A DNA stretch of 64,000 nucleotides from Clitoria ternatea. Taxonomy: Eukaryota > Streptophyta > Magnoliopsida > Fabales > Fabaceae. The translations under genes and the position numbers were made by a program. Positions 54,900 to 64,000 of this stretch are shown here, one piece after another. The stretch covers positions 39,270,501 through 39,334,500 of the forward strand of contig CM075671.1 in the NCBI GenBank assembly GCA_037962975.1, read 5' to 3'. Within the stretch, counting starts at the first letter, position 1. The number at the start of each line of letters is the position of its first letter. The notes under the pieces are model-generated. The model had not been told where the DNA came from. It did no database searches and was given only the letters and a program-made list of their open reading frames with translations.

Positions 54900-56590
54900 G
54901 GAGAGATAGAGTGGAAGTGGACCCTCTATTCAACTCCTTCTCCTTCCTTATTAATTTCAAGCATGCTCCTACTTAAAACCAATCAATTTGCATTCATTGT
55001 TGGATGCTTGAATTAAGTGTTGTTAATGAAATTTGGCTCATTCTCCAACAAGTAGGGTGGTATTATGGATGTATATTATCTTGCGTTTATTGTAAAATTA
55101 AAGATGCATATATATATATATATATATATATATGTCAAGCAGCAAAGTCAATTGAATTAAAAACGCAACAATGTTTTCATTTGAACGCTTTCTTTAATTC
55201 CTCTAAACTGACCAAGCTAGAAAAAAAGTTTAAAAAATTAAAGAATCATCCAAATTTATGGTCAACATATCTGTTTATTCATATATAAAAAATAGAATAA
55301 GGACAAAGCTTACATTAATTAATTATAATAATAATAATAATAATGAGGATAAATTATTATTATTAGGGTAAATTAATTGTATAGAACTTAAAATTGATTC
55401 AAAATGCATATTTCCCTCCATTTCTTTAGAGTCTTGCTTCTCCACAGCTTTTTAGTTGTTGTGCCTCTCAAACCCAGCTTAGAGCGTGGGCTAGATGGGT
55501 GACCGCCCAGGGCCTATACATAAAGAGGCGCAATTTCAAAAGTTTTTATACATACTATCAAAAAAATAATACTAGAATTTTCACAAAATTAAACTAAGGC
55601 ACATGTAAATAATGTTTATTATGAAACTTATTAAGGGTGAAAATAAGTCAGACTGTTTGTTTATGGCTCAATGCTTAACTTATTTAAAGTCTAGTTTTAA
55701 TAATAATATTTAAAGTTTAGTTTTAATAATAAAATCAGAATAAGGCTTTTTATCGCTATGATATTACTACTGTTAGACTACTTGTTGTCTTTACTGCTAT
55801 TAGCGAACAATTGAATTAAAGTTAATCTGGTTCTATACTGCTATTGTTAAATTAAAGATATGATAAGTATTTTAATTTTTATGGTGTTATAGTTAATTTT
55901 CAGATTTCAAATAATATAAAAATGTTACTTAAATTATGAAACTCTTTTATTTGAAATAAAAAATATTTATTCGTTTAATAGGCCCTTTATACTTGTTACA
56001 CCTCAGACCCCGAAAAGGTCAAAAATGATCCCGGTGCCTCTACAATTCACTTTCTACATCGGTTTTTACACCAGTTTTAAAATAACCAGTATAAAAAATA
56101 TTTTTAAATATATTTTAAAATAATTAGCGTAAAATATTCTTTTAAATCAATTTATAAAATAACTAATGTAAAAAATTTCATGTAAACTATAATTTTATAC
56201 TACTTATTTTAGAAATTGATCTAAAAGGTATGCTTTACACCGATTATTTTTTAAATGGAATTTAAAAATAATTTTTATATTGTTTTATAAAACTAATTTA
56301 AAAATATATTTCTTACACTAATTATTTTATAACCGATGTATAAAATAACTACATAAGCAAAACAACTAAAAGTTACAAAGAAGCCGGACTCATTTTTTTA
56401 TATGAATATTCTATCAAATATTCTTAACTATTAACTTATCTTGAGCTTTGGGTTATTATTATTATTATTATTATTTGGGGGTTTCAGCGCTTTAAAAAAA
56501 GAAATTTCTCTTAATTGAAATTGAATCTAATGTTAAATAGATTAATTTATTAAATAAGTATTTTCAAAAATGAAAATTGTAGTCAACTTT
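54900..56590. other. Intergenic DNA without a gene
   Basis: TA microsatellite (55108-55133), ATA/ATT microsatellites (55323-55345 and 56453-56475). Between about 56055 and 56345 an imperfect palindromic stretch (CTACATCGG ... ATAACCGATGTA) with many TAAAATAA(C/T) units looks like a decayed terminal-repeat element; I cannot classify it. Confidence 0.5.
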
Positions 56591-56609
56591 CACTACTAAA
56601 AAATACCAA

Positions 56610-57175
56610 ACAGTGACAGAACAAAGTTGTCGCTAAATTACCCAAACTTAGTCACTAACACTATCAGCAACGGTATCTTTGATAGGGAAAACCTCGTGGC
56701 TAAGTAGCTCGTCGATGATGAATCAACGACGGCAAGAAAACACCATCGTAACGTTTTCGATGGAGTCTCTAAATTTTACCTGTCGTTGAATTGGTCTCAT
56801 GGGTAGTCACTCTAGCCGTCATTGGTTATGACAAATTAGCGACCATTTAATGTCGTCGTTGATGGATAACAATATAACGACCAATTAATACTGTGGCTAG
56901 ATGGATAACCATATAGCAAAGACTAAGGTAGCCGCTAATGGATAACCACATTAGCGACGACGGCAATGGTGGTCACTAATGGATAACCATATAGCAACCA
57001 CGCCTACCGTCACTAATGGTTATCTGTTAACGACCACAGTTGTCGTCGTTATGTGACAACCCATTAGCGACTATAGTTGTCATCGCTACATGACAACCCA
57101 TTAGCGACTATGGTTGTCGTTACTACATGACATCCCATTAGTAACCGTCAGGTTCCGTCGCTAATGTGGAGGTGG
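56610..57175. repeat. CACTA-3 left subterminal repeats, mutated
   Basis: TAGCGAC, GTCGCTA and many one-base variants (TAGCAAC, GTCACTA, GTCGTTA) at 25-40 base spacing. The mutated sites mostly read as C-to-T or G-to-A changes of the CACTA-1 motif, as expected after long methylation. Confidence 0.8.
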
Positions 57176-57489
57176 GCAGTTTTTTATTTTGAAAAATGAT
57201 TATATTTATTATTAAATATTTTTATATTAAATTATATTACCTATTATTAGAGCGATTTTATATTGTAATTTAGATTTCCTTCATTGAATTTTAACTAATA
57301 TAAACATTAATAATATTAAATTGGTGAATTCACATGAAAAAGAAAATGACATAAAGTAAATGCTAAGAATTATATAAAATGACATAAAATGTAAATAAAA
57401 TTTATCTAAAATTATATATAATTATACAATAAAAATAAATATGAAAAGATGGGTAGCATGATCATTATGAAGGGAGATGCTGTGGTGGT

Positions 57490-59490
57490 GGGGGTGGCTG
57501 GGAAGTATATGATGAGAAGACAGGGTGAAGCACTACCATCATCCAACTGATCATCTCCTGCTGCTCTGCTAGCTGTCAACGAGTCTTGCGTCAGTCCTCC
57601 TCAGGCTCGTCGTCGATCCTCCTCAACTCGTTGGTGATCCTCCTCGGCTCGTTGGCAGTCTGTCGCAGCTTGCTACTCCAAAAGCTGCCTCTGTCGGCAC
57701 TTCTCTGCTAGCTCAATGTTTAGGTTCTGAATAACTTAAACAACATCTAGTGGAAGCCTAGAGGAAGAGGAAGAGGTCTTCCCTTTCTTGGTGATTTGTG
57801 AATCGATCCCTCCCAAGCCAAGCACCCTCCCTTTCTTTTTCACGCTACTGACAGTCTCTAAATAGATGACGTTATTATTGGTAGAAGAAAAGGTGGAAGA
57901 TACCTCTCCATCAGGTGTTTGGTCTAGCAACTCAGCCTCTTTCTAGGCCCTCATGGCAAGATACATCTCCTGAAAATGTAAAATAATGATAAAATTCAGT
58001 AATCTGATCTGTAAGTTTAAGCATTTGTAAATTTAAATAAATTACCGCTATGTCTGTGGTCTTCTGGTTAACCCATGCACCAATTTTGTTCTTCTTGGTG
58101 ATTTGCATCACCTTATGCTCATTCGGCTCGCAGTGCTCATTCGGCTCCTCACAATGTATTGAAATTATTAGTGGTAAACATCTTTAGTCATTCATAAAAA
58201 AATGTTTAACAAAATATACTTACAAGTCTTTTTTTATGCTCAACGACTAAAATGCTACCCCTAATGTAGATAAAGGCAGCAACATCAGCCTGCCTATTTG
58301 CCTTGTTCCTAGCACTAGCCTACTGGAACTTAGCATCTCCCCACTTCTATACCATCCCATCTCAATGTGCCTCGGGGATCTAACGAGAGTGCTTGCCTTT
58401 ATCTCTCAATTTCCAAAGGGCACTCTTGATGATTTTGGAGGTCTTTATGGCAAAAACCTTCCTAATCTCTTCAATTATACCCTCTACCCACTAATAGTCA
58501 CACTATAACATGGAATGTAATCTCAAAATAAAACACAGGTGTATGAATGTATTAAACTCACAATAGAAGGAAGTATTAAACTTATCGAGAAGGTCTTAAA
58601 CCATCTATCCCAGACAGTCTTACTAGCATTTGCCCAAAAGATGTAAGGACCATCCGACTAGGCCTTAAGAACCTTAATAATCGCTTTGGTAGTGCAGTTA
58701 TTATCAACAAAGCTGTAATAAACAATAGTTAGAAACAATTAAACAATATATACACATAACTTTATACGAGTTAATCAACCAATCAATCAATTAAACACCT
58801 AAATGTGGTCTAATGACCCAGGGAGCCTATCGAAATTTTGACAGAGTCTCTCATGTAAATCTATCATTTCCAAATACTATTACCCTGTTACATGTAGAAA
58901 ACTTCCCAGTATAGTTCAATGTATACAAGTACTTAAAAACTAACATACAACAAATAAATTTATACATTAAGCACCTAAATATGGTCTAATGACACAATGA
59001 GCCTATCAAACTTTCAGTAGAGTCTCCCTTGTAAATCTGACATTCCCAAATTTTTACTATTTTACATGTAGAAAACTTTTTAGTATAGTTCAACATATAC
59101 AAGTACCAAACAACTATATGAATTACAAGTACAAACTAACAAACTACCAACTAACCAACAAACTTAAAGCAAACTATAACATGACATCATTTTTAGGTTT
59201 AGGAAATATAGTAATACATACTCGTCTCCGCTCGACAGTGGGACCAGAGTGGGTAGGGGGGATACGGAGGAAGGGCTTGCCTCGAGGCCTGGACCCTGCT
59301 GCTTATTAACAAGTAGGTCCATTAAATGCTTTATAGATATACAGTCACTAAGGACCATTGTTGTAGGAGTCTGTTGTGGTGTGGGATCTACTGTGTCTGC
59401 TTCGCTGTCCCAGGTGGACTAAGGGTGCCAAGACGAGATGGTCTAGCCTGCGAACCACCACCCCGAGTGAAGCATAGTCTAAGAACTATC
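57490..59490 (-). pseudogene. CACTA-3 TnpA-like gene, decayed
   Basis: The minus strand shows KKKGRVLGLGGIDSQITKKG (57736-57930), close to the KKGRVFGLGG segment of CACTA-1 exon 5. Exon 3-like text (ICHKDLQNHQECPLEIER frame-broken, near 58380-58500) and exon 1-like sequence near 59190-59490 follow. Multiple stops. The intron between exon-1-like and exon-2-like parts carries two copies of the GAGTCTC module (58840 and 59020). Confidence 0.75.
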
Positions 59491-59599
59491 ATCTGTGGAT
59501 AAAACCATGAAAACAAATTTTAGTGGAAAACTATAAATATATGTATATATATACTTATTTAATAAGAATGACTAATTACGACAATCGTTCATGTTGAAT

Positions 59600-61882
59600 T
59601 GATAAAGTTATACTCTGTGTTTATTTCAGTTTGGAATTCTCCCTCAATTTCACTGTCACTATGGCTATATGTTTCAACAGGGTCTTCAGTCTCTAAATTG
59701 GCCCTAGACCATTTCAATTGGGAGACAACCTATTTGTCAATATGTTCACCCTCTATAGTGGCAAGTGTCTCATCCAGTATCACTGGATCAATATTGAACA
59801 CCAAATGACTATCATTAAGCTCATTTAGAGCAAGTTGATAAGCATCCTTAACCTTATCAGAGACATTATCAATGATTTGACTTTAAGCCTTGGCCTTGAT
59901 GATTGCATACCAGTCCTGGTGCCCTCCAAGGAAGTCTGTGTAATAAACATGCTTGGCTTTCTAGGCAAAAATGAAGGGATCAAACCCTTTCTATCTACCA
60001 TTTTTCATGACCTCAACTAAACCGATTATGTTGTCAACCTTTGTTCCTACTCCGATTATGTTGTCGTACCCATCACACTTGAATAAAACGATATCTATTT
60101 TAAGTCATCTAGAGAAAGAAACTTCAACAGTCTTTGTTAAGACACCGTAAAAGTCTTCCTCTAACTGTCCATTTGTGCCTTTAACATAAACCTCATAGTT
60201 ATAGGTTTACATTCCTTTACTCTATTGAAAGATGTTAAACTTGGTCGTTTTTATAGTAAACTGGCCATTTTTAATAGTTTTCACTGGCCCCCAACAAAGA
60301 ACTTGGAGTAAGGGGTCTTCAATATGGTAATTTGGTTCTTGAATCTATTTATAGTATAACACAAAATAATGTTAGATAACTAAAATTCAAGATGTTTAAA
60401 CAAAAGCCTAAAGTATATGGGCCTTATGCGTTTTGCAAACCAACCAATGAGTTTGGATGATATCTCATTACGTATTTGGTCATCAGTTATATCATTTTGC
60501 TCTTATTTTAACATATTTGCATATATGTTATTTAAAGAATAATAGTTTAACTATAATAAATGCTAGCTTCAAAATGCACTAAATGAGTTAGTGAATTACC
60601 TGAGATAGGGTTCCACTTTCAAGCAATTGAGAAGAATATACAAGTGAGCCACCTTTTGATGTTTCTCATCAATGAAACATTCTATGACCTTGGCCCCAGG
60701 ATGACTAGGATAGTTAAAAATTGAACTTTGATTGTTCAACCCTAGATTTATGGCGACCCCAAGGTTGTAGGGAATTCTACTCATTCTTGTTTCTATCTCC
60801 ATCAAAAAATAGAAAGAAGTAAAAGTGGTCATTTCTTCCACTAAGTATGCCTCACAAATCGATGCTTCCATGCATGCTTTGTTTGAGACTTTGTCTTTTA
60901 AAGAGCATAGGAATCTAGTCAAACATAAATAAGTATTGAGTTACATAATACTGTTTTAGTAAAATAAACTAAATGGAAATTAAATAGTTATGACGTTCAC
61001 ATTTCAAACAGATACATCCAACGATACTACACTAAACCACCAACTAAAGCCTCATATGGTAGATGGATAGGCAGGTGGTTCATAGAGTTAAAAAAACTAG
61101 GTGGGAAAATCTGCTCCAACTTATAAATCAAGATCAAAATACTTTCCCCCATCTTTAAAAGTTTCTCTCCAGTTAATGAAGTTGTCGTTAACTCTTTAAA
61201 GAAGTGACTTAACTCAACCAACGGTTTTCAAATGGGTTTTGGTAAAGTATGAAATGCGTACGACATTAGTTGTTGCTTAAACACATGATAATCATGACTT
61301 TTCATGCCAAACACCTTGCCCTCATTCACGTCATCACATCTACTTAAGTTAGAAGAGAATCCGTTAGGCAGGGTCAACCTATTCATCCACACACAGAGTA
61401 ATCTATTAAGGTCTAGTTAAAACATATTTCACATGTGCTTTAAACATTTTTCCACATCCCGCATCCCTTAATTCCAACTCCTTCCTAGAATACCAAATTG
61501 GAAGGTCTAGTTAGCTTTTCTCATTATCCTTTGCTCTCCCCTTGATGTCCATCATAGTGTCAAAAATATTTATGAAAACATTTCGTTCAGTGTGCATCAC
61601 ATATATGTTGTGTCTTAACAATAATTCTTTCTAATATGGCAAATCCATAATATACTTTGCTTCACCCAGTGGTGTTCCTTCCCATAACCCACAAACTCCT
61701 TAACATTGTTATCCTAATGTACGGATACTCAGAGACTCTCTGCCAAACCTATGTACCGCATAACCTATGGGATGAAGGTTCATTAAAAACCTTGTTCTTC
61801 TTAAAAGCGGTTTTGTTTCTCATGAATGGGTGATCTAATGGTAGGAACTTTCTATGACAATCAAAAAAACCTATCTTGCCAC
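59600..61882 (-). pseudogene. CACTA-3 TNP2-type transposase, decayed and truncated
   Basis: From right to left: the TNP2 core end (IGFFDCHRKFLPLDHPFMRN, 61880-61790), then KELTTTSLTGEKLLKMGESI and QIFPPSFFNSMNHLPIHLPY (61030-61220), the exon-2-like SNKACMEASICEAYLVEEM (60596-60922), and DUF4216-like sequence (59830-60290). In-frame stops are seen, for example TAG where CACTA-1 encodes FIFAQQAEQ (near 59963). The N-terminal half lies beyond the CACTA-4 insertion. Confidence 0.82.
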
Positions 61883-61974
61883 CACTACTAAAAAAACCTC
61901 TGACAGCTACTAAAAACCAGTGACCAACCAATACTACTAGAAAAATGTGTTATAGTTACTCAAATTCAGCAACA

Positions 61975-62660
61975 AAACTGATCCGTTGCTAAATAACGAC
62001 CGTATTAGCAACCGAGATTGAAAAGGGACCCAATAAAAACATACTTGTGACCATATCAGCAACCACGTTTCTACCATCGCTAAATTTTGCAAAAAACCTT
62101 CACTACTTCCATCTGTAAGTAACATTCGTCGCTGACACGGTCGCTATAGTTTCCATCCTTTATTTTTTTGGGTTCCCTCTAATGTTTTTGTTGTCGCGAA
62201 ACGTTAGTGACAGGGATGCCCGTCACTATAGTTGGAGGGAACCTAAATTTTAGAAGGAGGGAAACCATTGTGACGGCGTGGCTCTGTTGCCAACCCAGCG
62301 ACCGCTTTCTTGGTCATCGCTATCTCTGGGTAAATGAAGGGAAACCATAAAATGATTGAATGTAACATATAGCGATGGTCTCTAGGCTATAAACGTTGTC
62401 GCTATCGTTGGCTATGTAGCGACGAAATGGTGTCGTCACTAATTTAGACAGTTTTAGGGACGGAAAGTATGTCTGTCGTAAATATGTTTTCATCTTACCA
62501 ACCGAATTAGCGACCGCATGACTTGTTGATAAAAATAAGTGGATGCAATGTAGCGACAGGTCTGCTGGCCCGTCGCTAGTTTGGACATATTAGTGACTGT
62601 TAGTGTTTAGTCGTTGCTAGTTTGAGACGGTAAGGTGTACCATCGCTAATGTTTTAAACT
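61975..62660. repeat. CACTA-4 subterminal repeats
   Basis: TAGCGAC(A/G)(G/A) and (C/T)GTCGCTA motifs in both orientations, partly mutated, as in CACTA-1 and CACTA-3. The best-kept pair is near 62550-62580. Confidence 0.78.
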
Positions 62661-63020
62661 AATTCGGAGAACCCCTCTTCCCTAATCATTTGCCCTAAGT
62701 CTTCCCCTCTCTTCCTTTCTCCCTCGCTCTGTTTCCCTCTGATTCCCTCTGATTCCCTACGTCTATCTTCCTACAACTCACTCCCTCCCTTTGTCCGTCT
62801 CTCTCCCTTTTTCTCTTCTCCCTTCCCCAACTGAACCTCTAACTCAGTCTCTCCCGCGACCTCCCCGAGCCCCACCAACTGAACTTGTAACTCCCTCTCT
62901 CCCGCGACCTCCCCGAACCCCACCACTTTCTTTCGTTCGGTCCTCGACAGCATTCCCAGAGCTTACACCAAGAGAATACAACAAATTGCCAGCACCAATC
63001 GTTGGATTCAATATGTCTAG

Positions 63021-64000
63021 GTTTGTTCTTAAACTTACTTAGAATTGTCGAATGCCTTTCTGTATGTGCTAACTATTTGTTTGATAATATTTACTAGTCT
63101 TTCTTAAACTTGTACTTGTATTAATTAGTGTATGCTTAGTTAGATTGTGTTATGTTTTTAAAGCACAAATGAGCATGTTGGTTCTTGAACTTACTTAGAA
63201 CTTGTAATAATCTGCAATTTCGCCATGAAATGTACCCATAGTTGGAAGATACACTATTTGTATTTGTGATTTACAATTCATTTTATGTAGGGTCCTGTTG
63301 AGCACTGATTTAGGGTTTAAGAAAGGTGTTATGGTGTAGTAGACTTGCCTTAAGTCAATAATATTGATGATTTTAAATGATATATTGTTTTTATCTATGA
63401 TATAATGATATGATTCCTTAAGCAATAACCTAAGGGCATTCGTTAACATTTTCCTTTGATTTAATATTGGTTGGTGAATTATGCATAGTAGTATTATTGT
63501 GCTAGATTGTGTTATTTGTATGACAAAGAAGCAGGAGCCCATTTGATTGATTATTTAAATGATCTCTTGTCTTGTTGAAAACTATTACCCTACGTTACCT
63601 GTATTTTTAAAGTTCTAGAGGTAAATTATCTTCGTATTGAATGTGTGCATGTTACCTTGACTTTATTGCTATGCCTTTCTATGTAACATCCTATTTTCTA
63701 CTCAAACAGAAAATAGATATTAATATCTCTTTAATGAGAAAACACTTACTATTAGTTAGCTGATTTTTAACTAATTAATATTTTTATAAAATTTTGGTAC
63801 TTATATTTAATTTTTTTTAAAAATAATAATAAAATAATAATAAAATAAAAATATATATATTGAACGAATATTTTAAAATGATTTAATTAGTATTCACTAA
63901 TTAAGAAAATTATATTAAGAATTTTTAATATCTTTATTATTTACAATTTTTATTTTATGTTCTTATATTTATGTTTTTACATATTTAAGATTTAACTCTT
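63021..64000. other. AT-rich DNA to the window end
   Basis: No coding signal; fits an intron of CACTA-4. The last 250 bases are very AT-rich with AATAATAAA runs. Confidence 0.4.

Larger units (their letters stand above)
56591..61882 (-). mobile_element. CACTA-3, decayed relative of CACTA-1, truncated by CACTA-4
   Basis: Starts CACTACTAAAAAATACC at 56591 after TTT. A subterminal GCGAC-type array (56620-57170) is followed by the same gene order as CACTA-1 on the minus strand: TnpA-like, DUF4216, DUF4218, TNP2. Similarity in exons is high but stops and indels are frequent. It is cut at 61882 inside TNP2 by the end of another CACTA element, so its right end is outside the window. Confidence 0.88.
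61883..64000 (+). mobile_element. CACTA-4, left part only
   Basis: CACTACTAAAAAAACC at 61883 starts abruptly inside the CACTA-3 TNP2 exon; the three bases before are CAC, so a CAC duplication is predicted at the unseen right end. A subterminal array follows (61975-62660). A pyrimidine-rich segment (62660-63020) ending near a CTAG|GTTTGT donor resembles the leader exon of CACTA-1, here on the plus strand, so the transposase gene should lie beyond the window. A second terminal-like start (TACTACTAGAAAAATG) at 61942 suggests another nested or duplicated end. Confidence 0.75.

Noticed and set aside
62791..63042. 83-residue Pro-rich ORF as a captured gene
   Set aside because: Mostly pyrimidine-run coding in a place that matches the CACTA leader exon; the tail ELTPREYNKLPAPIVGFNMS is not recognised, so no gene is called.

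Overview
The window is plant nuclear DNA made almost entirely of transposable elements. A legume, most likely soybean or a close relative, is an inference. It rests on a SIRE-like Sirevirus, on CACTA elements of the gene-fragment-carrying kind known from soybean (Tgm-Express type), and on a Cassandra element with a 5S rRNA-like segment. Gene structures are eukaryotic, with GT-AG introns, TATA boxes and AATAAA signals. No bacterial-type operon is present. The only plausible host gene is a small secreted glycine-rich protein (minus strand, 54055-54795), and its 3' end has been hit by a transposon.

Layout. (1) 1-~7995: 3' part of a Copia/Sirevirus element on the plus strand, with gag (5' end cut off by the window), pol, an extra env-position ORF with its own TATA box and poly(A) signal, repeated polypurine tracts and a 3' LTR. 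Two arrays of the palindrome AATCGATT lie in it. (2) 8352-10925: a 47-bp tandem satellite of about 55 units. (3) 11200-12126, 24166-24457 and 50614-~50700: pieces of a decayed hAT (BED-finger) transposon that served as landing site for two CACTA elements. (4) 12127-24165: CACTA-1, complete with TIRs and a 3-bp target duplication (ATA). It carries a TNP2-type transposase gene that I can splice into one open frame of 1154 codons, a TnpA-like gene with one nonsense codon, and fragments of three cellular genes (TGD4-like, NAP1, CDPK). (5) 24458-50613: CACTA-2 (target duplication ATT) with a broken TNP2 gene. It is interrupted by a 20-kb Ty3/Gypsy Tat-lineage element (29896-49961, duplication TTATT), which is itself interrupted by a non-autonomous Copia element (35251-43440, duplication TATTA). 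(6) 52997-54059: a Cassandra TRIM (duplication CTAAT) inserted in the last codons of the glycine-rich gene. (7) 56591-61882: CACTA-3, a decayed relative of CACTA-1, cut by the start of a fourth CACTA element (61883 to the window end).

How it fits together. The nesting gives a relative order: hAT relic, then CACTA-1 and CACTA-2, then the Tat element (12 substitutions and one indel seen between its ~802-bp LTRs), then the Copia element (2 differences in 1281-bp LTRs). Two unrelated retrotransposons (Sirevirus and Tat) each carry an extra gene with a full set of transcription signals. In the Tat element this gene is antisense, spliced and open, while its own gag-pol is broken by stops. CACTA-1 has an arrangement in which the TNP2 stop (TGA) and the TnpA start (ATG) overlap immediately after one splice acceptor. 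All family assignments come from motif recognition by eye; no database search was run.
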